NCBI RefSeq assembly: GCF_900176255.2
Contig: NZ_FXEG02000005.1
Coordinates: 434,001 to 498,000 of the forward strand
DNA: 64,000 bases
Direction: 5' to 3'
From: Mycobacterium ahvazicum
GTDB lineage: Bacteria; Actinomycetota; Actinomycetes; Mycobacteriales; Mycobacteriaceae
In this document: piece by piece, positions 48,747-58,529 of the stretch
How positions within the stretch are numbered: position 1 is the first letter of the stretch
Layout: every line of letters begins with the position of its first letter
The notes under the pieces: model-generated
The model's database searches: none
Told to the model about the DNA's origin: nothing
The model's input: the letters and a program-made list of their open reading frames with translations, nothing else
Position numbers and translations under genes: made by a program

Positions 48747-50486
48747 TCAGGTGGGAAGCATGTCCTTCCAGGTCTTGGGCGCTTTCGCGGGCGCGAGATC
48801 CGACTGCTCGTACAACTTTCCGTCCGGACCGACATAACGACCAGTGCGCGGATCGTACTTTGCCACCACGATCGACGGCGCGGGCTTAGATCCGTTGGCT
48901 CCGAACGCACTTGGCGCGGCCTGCGGCTGTGGACCGTCGCCCTGATCCGGTGGCGCGGGGGCCGCGGGTGGTGCCGGTGCCGGCGGCGGTGCTGCCGGAA
49001 GCTCGCCCGGTGCGGGAACATCGAGTGGCGCGAAAGTCGGAAGGTCCGCCGACATCGGCGATATGGGTCTCAGCGTTGGCCCCGACGACGGCACCGGAGG
49101 TACTGCCGCTCCTACCGTTCCCGACGGTGGATTTTCTCCCCGCGGGCCTGCGGGTGTGCCGCGCGGCACCGCTCCCGGCGGCAGCGGCGTCCCCTGCACC
49201 GGGGCGAAAATTCTGCTGTCGCCGGTGATCCGGTCGTCGGGCGGCACACCCTGGGACAGCAGATTCGGATCCAGCGGGTAGGGGCCGAGCGTGTGCTGGC
49301 GCATCGCCAGCGGCATGAAAGGCTTGTCGCTGTTGCAGATTTCGACGGTGGGCGCGCGCTTACCCGGGTGACCCATGCAGGGATAGTTGCGCGCGCCGCG
49401 GACCGCCATCGGCGAATCCTGCGGAAGCTTGCAATACAAACCGTCCGGGGTGTCGATGTCGCTGAGGTCGTCCGGGGATCGCCAGGTGTTGGGTGGCATG
49501 AAGCCGACCGTGCAGATAGGCGGATCGTCGATCGTTAGGGCGAAGTCACCCATGGCTTTACCGTCGGGATGGTTTTCGCCCTGAGCGGCCTGTTCGATAG
49601 CAACCGCCGACGGCAGCAATACCAGCAGCTGCTCGATCGAAGGATGGTAGGTGACGCCGATCTGCCCGATGGTGGTCAGGTTGGCAAGCAACACCGGCAG
49701 AGTCGGTTTGATTTGGTCGAGGAGCGCGGACGCTTCGTTCGCGGCATCTGGACCGTTTCGCAGGATGGTGCGGAAGTGGGAATCGTTGTTCGCCAACACA
49801 TCCGAGATTCCTGCGAAGCTACGTGCCCACGTCCTGATCGAATCGGTGGTCTGCTCCTGCGTATCCAAGAGCGGCCCAGTGTCTTCGGTGAGTGCCTTGG
49901 TGCGATCGACGACGCTGTTGGAGTCGCGGGACAGTGTCTCCGACGAATCGATCAGTGAGCCCAGGTCGTAACCCGAACCGTTGAAACCCTGAAAGGTCTC
50001 GTCGAGCAACTGGCCGAGTTTGGTCTTCGGGATGCTGCCGACCAAGGCATTGAGCTGCTCGAGCATCGGGCCGACCGCTTGCGGAATCGTCGTGTCGCGC
50101 GCGGCGATCACCGAGCCGTCATGCAGGTACGGCGGCGAATCGGTTTTCGGCCGTAGGTCCACGTACTGCTCACCCACCGCGGAGACGCTGAGCACCTCCG
50201 CCGTCAGGTCCGCGGGGACCTTGGGTGAAGTGTTAAGGGACAGCGTCGCTTTCGCACCGGTCGGCGTCAAACCCACCGAAGTGACCTTGCCGAGCTGAAC
50301 CCCGCGGTAGGTCACATTCGAAAACTGATACAGGCCGCCGGTGGCCGGCAGCTCCAGCGTCACCGTCATCCGGCCGATGCCCAGCAGGGTCGGCGCTTGG
50401 ATGTAGAACAGGACCATCGCGATCACGCCGAGCGTCCCGACGATCGTGAAGATCCACAGCTGGAGCCGAACGAAGCGCGTCAGCAT
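48747..50486 (-). CDS. mceF: MceF-type lipid-transport protein
   Basis: 579 residues. N-terminal membrane helix (LQLWIFTIVGTLGVIAMVLFY), then the MCE domain (GLYQFSNVTYRGVQLGKVTSVG, around residues 45-120), then a long helical region. A Pro/Gly/Ala-rich tail of ~150 residues includes GRYVGPDGKLYEQSDL at the end. Last protein of the hexameric Mce assembly that carries lipids across the envelope. It abuts mceE. Confidence 0.93.
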   Translation of the reverse strand: MLTRFVRLQLWIFTIVGTLGVIAMVLFYIQAPTLLGIGRMTVTLELPATGGLYQFSNVTYRGVQLGKVTSVGLTPTGAKATLSLNTSPKVPADLTAEVLSVSAVGEQYVDLRPKTDSPPYLHDGSVIAARDTTIPQAVGPMLEQLNALVGSIPKTKLGQLLDETFQGFNGSGYDLGSLIDSSETLSRDSNSVVDRTKALTEDTGPLLDTQEQTTDSIRTWARSFAGISDVLANNDSHFRTILRNGPDAANEASALLDQIKPTLPVLLANLTTIGQIGVTYHPSIEQLLVLLPSAVAIEQAAQGENHPDGKAMGDFALTIDDPPICTVGFMPPNTWRSPDDLSDIDTPDGLYCKLPQDSPMAVRGARNYPCMGHPGKRAPTVEICNSDKPFMPLAMRQHTLGPYPLDPNLLSQGVPPDDRITGDSRIFAPVQGTPLPPGAVPRGTPAGPRGENPPSGTVGAAVPPVPSSGPTLRPISPMSADLPTFAPLDVPAPGELPAAPPPAPAPPAAPAPPDQGDGPQPQAAPSAFGANGSKPAPSIVVAKYDPRTGRYVGPDGKLYEQSDLAPAKAPKTWKDMLPT

Positions 50487-51746
50487 CTATCCGCCACCTC
50501 CCGTCGGCGCCGGGCCGGGCAGCGGCGGCGTTTGACCAAGACTCGCATCGGGCGTCTGTGCCGGCGCCGGCCCGGGCAGGGGACCGAACCCCGGCGGCGG
50601 CGCGGGCAGCGGCAGCGCATTGGGATCGATCCACGGCGGCCGCACGGGGTCGTGCAACGGATCGAGGGTGTAGTTCATCCGATACGGATCCCCGGGCTCC
50701 GGTGGGACCGGCATGTCCAGCTGGCCCCAGTGCGTCCCCAACAGCAAGCCCTTCTTGAGCCGCGGAATCGACAGGTCGAGGTCGACGTGCAGGTTGAAGT
50801 AGTCGCCGCGGACGGCGCGGTCGACGAAGTTCTGGGTGAACGGGAACACGAAACCGGCCGCGATCGCCATGCCGAACTCGGGTCCGACGTCGGCGAGCGC
50901 TTTGATCGCCGGCTCCAGGTTTTTGAGGTTCTTCACCAGATCGTCCTGTGCGTCGTTGACCAACCGGGACGCCGTGTTGCTGAACGCCCGCAGGTGATCC
51001 AACGCCTCCGTCAGCCGCGGGCGCTCCTTGATCAACACATCAAGGGCGGGCGGAATCTTATGCAGCGCCTCGGTCAACACGTCGCGCTGCGCGGCGAAGG
51101 TGCCCGACAGCCGGTTCAGTGCCTGAATCGACTCAACGATGTTGTCGCGCTGCTGATCCAGCGTCCCGACAAACGTGTCCAGACGCGTCAGCAGATCACG
51201 CGCCGCACCTTCGTGCCCGGACAGGGCGGCCGAGAAGTTGTGAATGACCTCCCCGATCTGCCCCAGGCCGCCGCCGTTGACCACCGCGCCCAGCGACGAC
51301 AACGTCTGCTCGGTCGACGGATACGCGGTCGAGCGGCTCAACGGAATCGTGGCGCCGGGCTGCAGCCGTCCGCTTCCCTGCTGGCCCAGCGGCGTATTGA
51401 GCTCCACATGCATCGAACCCAGCAGGCTGGTCTGCCCCACGGTGGCCACCACATTGGCCGGGACCACCACATCGCGTTTGACCGAGATCTCGACGTCGGC
51501 ATGCCAACCCTGCACCCGCATCTCACCGACACTGCCGACGACCACGTCGTCGACCATCACCGGCGAATTCGATTCCATCGTGCCAACATTCGGCAGTTCG
51601 ACGTGGTAGATGTTGGCGCCCGGCCCACGCCCGACCGCACCGGGCAGCGGCAACGAATTCAGGCCATGGAAGGCACATCCCGACACCGACAACGCCACAC
51701 AACTACCGACGACGAGCGCCCGTCGCACCGCAATCCGCGCGATCAT
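50487..51746 (-). CDS. mceE: MceE-type lipoprotein
   Basis: 419 residues with lipoprotein signal ALVVGSCVALSVSGC, Cys24 being the lipidated residue. The MCE domain is PNVGTMESNSPVMVDDVVVG to YSTRISLLGS-like TVGQTSLLGSMHVEL. A helical middle and a Pro-rich end follow (APPPGFGPLPGPAPAQ). In all mce operons the E protein is the lipoprotein (LprK/L/M/N). ATG 51746 overlaps mceD. Confidence 0.94.
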   Translation of the reverse strand: MIARIAVRRALVVGSCVALSVSGCAFHGLNSLPLPGAVGRGPGANIYHVELPNVGTMESNSPVMVDDVVVGSVGEMRVQGWHADVEISVKRDVVVPANVVATVGQTSLLGSMHVELNTPLGQQGSGRLQPGATIPLSRSTAYPSTEQTLSSLGAVVNGGGLGQIGEVIHNFSAALSGHEGAARDLLTRLDTFVGTLDQQRDNIVESIQALNRLSGTFAAQRDVLTEALHKIPPALDVLIKERPRLTEALDHLRAFSNTASRLVNDAQDDLVKNLKNLEPAIKALADVGPEFGMAIAAGFVFPFTQNFVDRAVRGDYFNLHVDLDLSIPRLKKGLLLGTHWGQLDMPVPPEPGDPYRMNYTLDPLHDPVRPPWIDPNALPLPAPPPGFGPLPGPAPAQTPDASLGQTPPLPGPAPTGGGG

Positions 51747-53161
51747 GGTTGTGGCCCTTCGGGTGGCAGCAGCATGTCCGACAGATTCGACGCCGGTGGT
51801 GGCGGCGGGGGCATCGGCGTCGACGGCGGGGGCGGCAGCGGCATCGCCGCACCCGGTATCCGCTCCGGTGGCACCGCTCCCGGCGGTCCCACCGGATCAC
51901 CCGGTAGGCCGGTGTAGGCCGACACCGCGGGCGGGATCTCGGGCGGTCCGGGTTTCGGGCCCTCGCCGCCGGGCGCCAGGCGCGGTTCGGTGTAGAGAAT
52001 CTTGGACGGGTCCATGGACTTCTGCAGAATGAAGTTGATCGGCAGTGGCGAGTTGTTGAAGTTCAGCAGTCGCAATCCCGGACCGAGGAACAGGGCGCAC
52101 AGCTTGCCCGATTCGACAGCGGTGACGTTCTCGATAGCGCCGATCTGGTCGCAGCCCGGAGCCGACAGCAGCAGCTGTCCTCCCCAGGTGGGATTCGCGA
52201 AGTTCATCAATCCGAACCCGCCGACGATGGTTCCGGTGTCGGCGTTGTAGTCGTTGAAGAAGTTGCCGAGCGAATTCGGCGCGCCGTGCAAAATGTTCTC
52301 CAGGGCCATGTGGTGATCAACCAGGTTCTGTGTGACGTCGGCCAGCCTGGCAATCTGCTCGCTGGTCTGGTTGCGGGTCCCGGCGATGAATCGCTGCACC
52401 TCACCGACCGCGGTCGACAGATCTGTCAGCGCCGCATCCAGGTCGGATTTGCTGTCGTTGACCACGCTGGTGAGCGTGGCCAGGCGATTGTTGAACTGCA
52501 CGATCTGGATGTTGCTGTCCCGCAACGCACCGACAAAGGTCTGCAGGTTCTTGATGATGTCGACGATGTTGCCGCTGCCGTTGGCGAGGATCCGGGCGAC
52601 CCCGGACAACTGACCGAGCGTCTGCCGCAGCTTGTCGCCGTTACCGTCGAGCGCGTTGGCGGCGCTGTCGATGAAACGGCCCACCGAGGTGCCCGAGACG
52701 CCGCTCTTGGGTCCCAAATCCGTTGCCAGCCTCATCAACTGGGTCTTGACCTCGTCCCACTCGACCGGTACCGCTGTCCGGTCGACCGGTATCACCGCGC
52801 CATCGGACATGACCGGCCCGCGATCGCGATAGGCCGGGGTGAGCTGGACGTAGCGGGAGGCCACCAGGTTCGGGGCGACGATGACCGCCTTCGCGTCCGC
52901 CGGAATGGACACGCCGCGATCGACCTTCAGCGTCATCTTCGCCTGGGTGCCCTGCGGCGTAATCGATTCGATGTTACCGACTTTCACACCCGATACCCGA
53001 ACCTCGTCGTGGGGGTAGATCGCGGTGGCGGTGGTGAAATAGGCGGTGATCGTCTTCTGCCCGAAGAACACACTACGGACGAGCACAGCGGCGCCGGCAA
53101 CGATCAGCACGACCAGGGCGACCGCCGCGATGGTCACCAGTCTTTTGCGCGGGATGGTCAT
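51743..53161 (-). CDS. mceD: MceD-type lipid-transport protein
   Basis: 472 residues from ATG 53161, overlapping the mceC stop. One membrane helix (LVTIAAVALVVLIVAGAAVLV), an MCE domain (TATAIYPHDEVRVSGVKVGN), a helical domain and a Pro-rich tail (PLPPPPSTPMPPPPPP). Substrate-channel subunit. Confidence 0.93.
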   Translation of the reverse strand: MTIPRKRLVTIAAVALVVLIVAGAAVLVRSVFFGQKTITAYFTTATAIYPHDEVRVSGVKVGNIESITPQGTQAKMTLKVDRGVSIPADAKAVIVAPNLVASRYVQLTPAYRDRGPVMSDGAVIPVDRTAVPVEWDEVKTQLMRLATDLGPKSGVSGTSVGRFIDSAANALDGNGDKLRQTLGQLSGVARILANGSGNIVDIIKNLQTFVGALRDSNIQIVQFNNRLATLTSVVNDSKSDLDAALTDLSTAVGEVQRFIAGTRNQTSEQIARLADVTQNLVDHHMALENILHGAPNSLGNFFNDYNADTGTIVGGFGLMNFANPTWGGQLLLSAPGCDQIGAIENVTAVESGKLCALFLGPGLRLLNFNNSPLPINFILQKSMDPSKILYTEPRLAPGGEGPKPGPPEIPPAVSAYTGLPGDPVGPPGAVPPERIPGAAMPLPPPPSTPMPPPPPPASNLSDMLLPPEGPQP

Positions 53162-54276
53162 TGCGATCCACCGACCCGTCCGCCCAAGGTGCAGCCGGGG
53201 CACATCGGAATTGCGTTGTACGGGAACGGAACCAGCGACCGAGGTACCGGCGAGGGGAAGCCGGGACCGCGAGAGGTGTCGAAGGTGCGGAAGCCCCAGA
53301 GGTAGTCGAAGAACGGTTGGAAGATCTGCGGCGCAAGGAAGTTCGGGACGAACGCCGAGTAGGCGTACATGCTGGCGATGCCTTCACCGACCGTGATCTG
53401 GAATTTCGCTAAGCCCGGCAGCGCTTTGCCGATGTTGTCGCGGTTCTTCTCCAGCATCGCGAGCACCCTGTTCAGCCTCTCGAGGGTCGGCGCCAGGGTC
53501 GCTTCATTGTCGTGCACCAACGCCGTCAGCTGCTTGGCCACCACCGACGTGTTGGCCAGCAGGTCCACGATCTCCTGTCGGCGCGCCACCAAGACTTGCA
53601 GCAACGAGTCGGAGTTGAGGATGAGCTTGTTGACCTGCTGGCTGCGTTCGGAAAGAACGTTGGTGACTTCGGCGGCACTCTTGAACAGGTCGCTCAGGTT
53701 CTTGTTGCGACTGTTCAGGGTGCGCGATAGCCGCGTGAGTGCGTCGAAGGCCGGCCCCATCTGGGGTGCGAGCTGGTCGAGTGTCGCCGACAACGTGTCC
53801 AGCGACTGATTGAGCGCGGTGGTGTTAGTTCCCGCGGTGTCCGAAGTCAGGTCGCTGACCGCTTCAGTCAACGAATAAGGAGAGGACGTGCGCGAGACGG
53901 GAATGACTGTCAGCGGGTGCATCGTGCCGCTGCCGGCGGACTCCAATGTCAGCATTCGCTCGCCCAGCAGCGAGCCGGTGCGGATATGCGCGGTGGTCTC
54001 CGACCCGAGCAGGACGTCGCCCTTCGTCGTGAAGGTCACCAGAGCGTCGCCGTGCTGCAGCGAAACATCGGACACCGTGCCGACTTTCATCCCCGACACG
54101 ATGACCGGGTTGCCCACCGCAATGCCGCCGGCTTCGGAAAACAGCGCCTGGTAGCGGACCATCGTGGCCCATGAAATGAACCGGTCGGGCGACAGGCCCA
54201 CCAGGATCACCAGCACCGCTAACACGACGCCGATGAATCCGGCCTTTACCCGGCCACCTCCGCGATACTTCAGCAT
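53158..54276 (-). CDS. mceC: MceC-type lipid-transport protein
   Basis: 372 residues from ATG 54276, overlapping the mceB stop as TAATG. N-terminal helix (AGFIGVVLAVLVILVGL), MCE domain (GGIAVGNPVIVSGMKVGTVSD), then a long helical region. It lacks the long Pro-rich tail usual in MceC and ends CPGCTLGGRVGGSQ, which resembles the end of MceB/C proteins in smaller operons. Confidence 0.92.
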   Translation of the reverse strand: MLKYRGGGRVKAGFIGVVLAVLVILVGLSPDRFISWATMVRYQALFSEAGGIAVGNPVIVSGMKVGTVSDVSLQHGDALVTFTTKGDVLLGSETTAHIRTGSLLGERMLTLESAGSGTMHPLTVIPVSRTSSPYSLTEAVSDLTSDTAGTNTTALNQSLDTLSATLDQLAPQMGPAFDALTRLSRTLNSRNKNLSDLFKSAAEVTNVLSERSQQVNKLILNSDSLLQVLVARRQEIVDLLANTSVVAKQLTALVHDNEATLAPTLERLNRVLAMLEKNRDNIGKALPGLAKFQITVGEGIASMYAYSAFVPNFLAPQIFQPFFDYLWGFRTFDTSRGPGFPSPVPRSLVPFPYNAIPMCPGCTLGGRVGGSQ

Positions 54277-55298
54277 TAGGGTTCCGTGCACCTTCCTGCT
54301 TCAGACCTAAAGACGTTGGCGTGCACCGTTTTGCCCTGAAGATCCGTCCCGCGCAGTTCTAACTGGCACAGGTAGTACGGGATGGTAGCGCCGGCTACGC
54401 CGAGTCGGACCAGCTTGCGGTAGTTGTTCGGCGCCTTCTGGATCGCGGCGTCGAGGCGGTCCTTGTCGCCATCGAGTATCGGAGCCAGCCGATTCAACTC
54501 CGCGATGGTGCCCGAAAGCGGCGGCCGCGCGCTGGACAGCAGACTGGCCAGTGAGGCGGTTCCCCTGTCCAGGGCGTCAATGGCGGATCCGATGGTGTTG
54601 CGGTCATCCGACAGCCCACTGATCAGCTGCTCGAGGCGATCGACCGCGCCAGAGAACTGTTTGCCGTCCTTGGAGACCGTGCTGACCACGACGTTGAGGT
54701 TGTCGATCAGCTGCTGCACGGTTTGATCGTTGTCCGCCAAGGCGTTTGAGAACGATGTCGTCTTGGCGAACAGCGACTCGAGGGTAGCGCCTTGGCCCTG
54801 GAAAACCTGCAACAGCGCTGAGGTCAGCGCGTTCACGTCGCGCGCATTCAGGCCTTGGGTCACGGGTTTCAGTCCGCCCAGCAGCAGATCGAGGTCAAGC
54901 GCCGGCTGGGTGCGGTTGACGGGAATCTGACCACCGGCGGCCAGCAGCTTGGGCGAGCCGGGACCGTCGATGAGCTCGAGGTAGCGATCGCCCACCAGGT
55001 TGAGGTAACGGACCGCCGCCCGGGTGCCCTCGGTGAGGGCGATGTTGCGGTCGGCGTCGAACTTCACCACAACTTTCTTGTCCGGTTGCAGCGAAACGCT
55101 ATTGACCGTGCCCACCCGGATCCCGGCAACCCGCACCGACTGCCCCGGCTTGAGCCGCGAGACGTCGGTGAACACCGCGGAATACTCGCTCGTCGAACCG
55201 GTCCGGTACTGACCGAAGATGAAGAACAGGAAAGCGGTCAGGATCGACATCACGACCGCGAAGATCCCGAACCTGATCAGCGTGGGGCGCATTCTCAT
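54276..55298 (-). CDS. mceB: MceB-type lipid-transport protein
   Basis: 340 residues from ATG 55298, overlapping the mceA stop (ATGA). Helix FGIFAVVMSILTAFLFFIFG, MCE domain (DVSRLKPGQSVRVAGIRVGT), helical domain, and a Cys-containing end (YYLCQLELRG, RCTEP). Length typical for MceB. Confidence 0.93.
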   Translation of the reverse strand: MRMRPTLIRFGIFAVVMSILTAFLFFIFGQYRTGSTSEYSAVFTDVSRLKPGQSVRVAGIRVGTVNSVSLQPDKKVVVKFDADRNIALTEGTRAAVRYLNLVGDRYLELIDGPGSPKLLAAGGQIPVNRTQPALDLDLLLGGLKPVTQGLNARDVNALTSALLQVFQGQGATLESLFAKTTSFSNALADNDQTVQQLIDNLNVVVSTVSKDGKQFSGAVDRLEQLISGLSDDRNTIGSAIDALDRGTASLASLLSSARPPLSGTIAELNRLAPILDGDKDRLDAAIQKAPNNYRKLVRLGVAGATIPYYLCQLELRGTDLQGKTVHANVFRSEAGRCTEP

Positions 55299-56572
55299 CC
55301 GGGTTGTCCGATCTGAGCCGGGTTGCGGGGTGGACCGGCGATCGGCCCGTACAACAGCTGTTTGAGCAGGTCGGAGTTGAGCAGCGTCTGCTGGTTTCCG
55401 TACCCGACGGGGTTGGCGCCGGTATCGGCGATCAGCTGCGGCGGGTTCGTGTTGAACGGCAGCTTCGGCAGACCCACGCACTGCGGGCCGCCCGTCGCCG
55501 CAACCTTCGGCAGGTTCGTCGGATACCGATAACGCTCGGCGCCCAACGTCAGACTTGCCGAGATGTTGATGCTCGGCTCCGACAACGGCGCACCGTGCCC
55601 AATCTGGATGAGCCCAGCGAAACTACAGGTGAGCGCTTCGTGATACTCGTTGAGCAGATCGGTGGTCGGTACCAGCAGATGCATCACATCCGTCAGCGGC
55701 TGGCGGTTCTGACTCAACACGTCGTTGCCGATGTCGGCCAGGCCAATCGCGCTGATCAGCAGCGCATCCAGGTTGCGCTGCTCCTCGACAATCGTCTTGC
55801 TGATCCGGTTGGTGTTGGACACGGTCCGCACCAGGTCCGGTGCGGCGTCGGCATAGGCGTTGGACACCGCCGGCAAGACCGCGAAGTCATGGCGGAACGC
55901 GGGAAGGCTCGGCTCCAGCCTCGCCAGAAATGAATCCAAATCGCTCAGGGCCTGGCCGAGCTTTGCGCCCCGGCCACTGAATGCTTGGGCCAGCGCACCC
56001 AGTGATTCGTTGAGCTTCGGCGGGTCGATCTGGGACAGCACCGACACCAATTGCTGGAACACTGTGTTGATTTCGACCATGACGTGCTGGCCCTGCAACG
56101 TCTGGCCACTGTGTAGCCGCTGCGTCGAAGGTTGAGCAGGTTCCACCAGCAGGACGGACTTGGCGCCGAACACCGTTGACGACGCGATGTCGACCAGCAC
56201 ATTGCTCGGAATGAAGTGCAACTGCGACGGATCCATCGCCAAGTGAATAGCTGCTTGGCCGTTGGGCAGCGATTCGATCGAGGCGACCTTGCCCACCTGC
56301 ACACCGCGCATCTTGACCTTGGCGTCCGGATTCATGACCAGGCCGGCGCGTTGCGAAATCACGGTCACCGGTACGGATTCGGTAAAGGAGCCCCGGAACA
56401 GACCCACCGCGAAGGCGAAGATGACGGCGACGACGACCACGGTGGCCAGGCCCGCCAGCGGACGCGCGTAGGACTGGGCACCGAAGTGACGCCCAGGCGA
56501 CGCGGCGACGGGAGACGCGCTACTGGCCGCTTCAGACCGGTCTATGGGACCGGGTCCGAATGTGTCTGTCAC
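55295..56572 (-). CDS. mceA: MceA-type lipid-transport protein
   Basis: 425 residues. A ~35-residue cytoplasmic lead, a membrane helix (LAGLATVVVVAVIFAFAVGLF), MCE domain (AGLVMNPDAKVKMRGVQVGK, STVFGAKSVLLVEP) and the helical domain. First mce gene, 9 bp after yrbEB. MceA proteins in MTB take part in host-cell interaction and lipid import; which numbered mce locus this is cannot be decided from sequence alone. Confidence 0.94.
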   Translation of the reverse strand: MTDTFGPGPIDRSEAASSASPVAASPGRHFGAQSYARPLAGLATVVVVAVIFAFAVGLFRGSFTESVPVTVISQRAGLVMNPDAKVKMRGVQVGKVASIESLPNGQAAIHLAMDPSQLHFIPSNVLVDIASSTVFGAKSVLLVEPAQPSTQRLHSGQTLQGQHVMVEINTVFQQLVSVLSQIDPPKLNESLGALAQAFSGRGAKLGQALSDLDSFLARLEPSLPAFRHDFAVLPAVSNAYADAAPDLVRTVSNTNRISKTIVEEQRNLDALLISAIGLADIGNDVLSQNRQPLTDVMHLLVPTTDLLNEYHEALTCSFAGLIQIGHGAPLSEPSINISASLTLGAERYRYPTNLPKVAATGGPQCVGLPKLPFNTNPPQLIADTGANPVGYGNQQTLLNSDLLKQLLYGPIAGPPRNPAQIGQPG

Positions 56573-56581
56573 GTCTGCCTC

Positions 56582-57427
56582 CTAACCGGACAGGTTGAAG
56601 TTGCCGTTCGTACCGTAAATAGACAGTGAGACCAGCAGCGTTACCGAGACCACGACGATGAGCGAGGTGCGTACAGCGTTACCGGTCGCGTTGCCGACAC
56701 CGGCCGGTCCCCCCGAAGCGAAATAGCCGTAGTAGGTGTGGATCAGCAGGATGGTGAGCGCCATCAGGATGGCCTGCAGGAACGACCACAACAGGTCGAT
56801 CGGGTTCAGGAACGTGTTGAAGTAGTGCTGGTACAAACCCTGCGACTGTCCGAGCAAGAACGTCGTGGTGAACTGACTGGCCACGAACGACAGGATCACG
56901 GCGACGCTGTACAGCGGCGTGATCGCCATCATGCCCGCCATGATCCGGGTGCTCACCAGATAGGCGATCGGCCGAATGGCCATGGCCTCCAACGCATCGA
57001 TTTCTTCGTTGATCCGCATGGCACCCAGCTGCGCGGTCACCCCGGCACCGAAGGTGGCCGCGAGACCGATGCCGGCGACCACCGGTGCGGCGATGCGCAC
57101 ATTGATGAATGCGGACAGAAAGCCGGTCAGTGCCTCGATGCCGATATTGCCGAGCGACGTATACCCCTGAATGGCCAGCGTGCCGCCCGCCGCCAGCGTC
57201 AGGAAGCCGACGATCACGACGGTCCCGCCGATCATCGCCAAAGTGCCCGCGCCCATGCTGATCTCGGCAATCAGTCGGATGACTTCGCGCCGGTAGTGGG
57301 TGGCCGCGAACGGCACCCCGGCGAGCGCCTTCCCGTAAAACAGGGTGTGATCGCCGACCCGGCTCAGCGAGGCGACCGGCTTCTCGAATTGGCGGGCCAA
57401 TCGCGGATATGCAGCCCTCAGTGCCAT
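56582..57427 (-). CDS. yrbEB: YrbEB-type Mce transporter permease
   Basis: 281 residues, an MlaE-type permease with about six membrane helices. The family EExDAL motif is present as MRINEEIDALEAMAIRPIAYL, which contacts the ATPase (MceG/Mkl encoded elsewhere). Forms the membrane core of the transporter with YrbEA. Confidence 0.94.
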   Translation of the reverse strand: MALRAAYPRLARQFEKPVASLSRVGDHTLFYGKALAGVPFAATHYRREVIRLIAEISMGAGTLAMIGGTVVIVGFLTLAAGGTLAIQGYTSLGNIGIEALTGFLSAFINVRIAAPVVAGIGLAATFGAGVTAQLGAMRINEEIDALEAMAIRPIAYLVSTRIMAGMMAITPLYSVAVILSFVASQFTTTFLLGQSQGLYQHYFNTFLNPIDLLWSFLQAILMALTILLIHTYYGYFASGGPAGVGNATGNAVRTSLIVVVSVTLLVSLSIYGTNGNFNLSG

Positions 57428-57437
57428 CGGCGGGCCC

Positions 57438-58256
57438 CTACTTCGCCGTCATCTTGATGCCGATCGCGGTGACAACCACGTTGACGACGAACAGGGACAT
57501 GAAGGCATAGACCACCGTTTCGTTCACCGCGTTGCCAACGGCCTTCGCGCCACCGCCGGTGATCGACAGACCCCGGTAGCAGGCGACCAGGCCGGCGATG
57601 AGGCCGAAAAGGGCTGCCTTGACGCATGAGATGACCACCTCGGGTACGCCGGTGAGCAACGTGATACCCGCGGCGAAGGCGCCGGGATTGACGTCCTGCA
57701 CGAATACCGAAAACACGTAGCCGCCAAGGACGCCGATGATGACCACGAGGCTGTTGAGCAGAAACGCCACCAACCCCGACGCCAGCATGCGCGGGGTGAC
57801 CAAACGCTGAATCGGGTTGATGCCCAGCACTTCCATCGCGTCGATTTCTTCGCGAATTGTTCGCGACCCCAGGTCCGCACACATTGCCGTGGCACCCGCG
57901 CCCGCCACGATCAACACCGTGACCAACGGACCGAGCTGAGTGACAGCGCCGAACGCCGCACCCGCACCGGAGAGATCCGCCGCCCCGAGTTCACGCAACA
58001 GGATGTTCAGCGTGAAGCTGACGAGGACGGTAAACGGGATCGCGACCAGCAAGGTCGGAGCCAGCGCCACCCGCGCGACAAACCACGACTGCTCCAAGAA
58101 CTCCCGCCACTGGAAGGGCCGGCGGAACGCGAACTTCACGGCGTCGGCCGACATCGCGAACAACGCGCCGACCGCCTGCATGGGACCCGATAAGTCCCAC
58201 TTGAGTTTCAGCGCAGGCAATCCCGTTGACCAGTGGTCAGCGCCCTTGGTCGCCAT
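57438..58256 (-). CDS. yrbEA: YrbEA-type Mce transporter permease
   Basis: 272 residues, MlaE-type permease. Motif TIREEIDAMEVLGINPIQRL is intact; membrane segments include FLLNSLVVIIGVLGGYVFSVF. First gene of the eight-gene operon. A small near-palindrome lies ~45 bp upstream. Confidence 0.94.
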   Translation of the reverse strand: MATKGADHWSTGLPALKLKWDLSGPMQAVGALFAMSADAVKFAFRRPFQWREFLEQSWFVARVALAPTLLVAIPFTVLVSFTLNILLRELGAADLSGAGAAFGAVTQLGPLVTVLIVAGAGATAMCADLGSRTIREEIDAMEVLGINPIQRLVTPRMLASGLVAFLLNSLVVIIGVLGGYVFSVFVQDVNPGAFAAGITLLTGVPEVVISCVKAALFGLIAGLVACYRGLSITGGGAKAVGNAVNETVVYAFMSLFVVNVVVTAIGIKMTAK

Positions 58257-58529
58257 CCGCGTCAGTCCCTTCCCGCGCTACGAGACCGACAGTCTTGTTG
58301 TTGCGCAACGACTAAGGTAAGTTCGGTTGAACGGCAACGTCGAAATGCCCACCAGGGGGCGACATCCCGACCTCGAGCGCCGGCGAGACAGGCGTAACCT
58401 GCACTCACGCCAGTCCTCCGATCCGTCGCATGAGAAAGCGTCCGGTCATTGTGACTCATGCCACGCCCGCGCGGAGCAAAAAACGCATAACCGTTATCGA
58501 ACGTGCAAACATTTCAGTCAGCTCCACTC
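58257..58529. other. 273-bp intergenic region upstream of the mce operon
   Basis: No gene seen. It must contain the mce promoter, unless the operon is read through from the CoA-transferase gene. GTTGCGCAAC (58300-58309) is the core of a 16-bp near-palindrome with one mismatch, 44-53 bp before the yrbEA start, and could be an operator. Confidence 0.45.
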
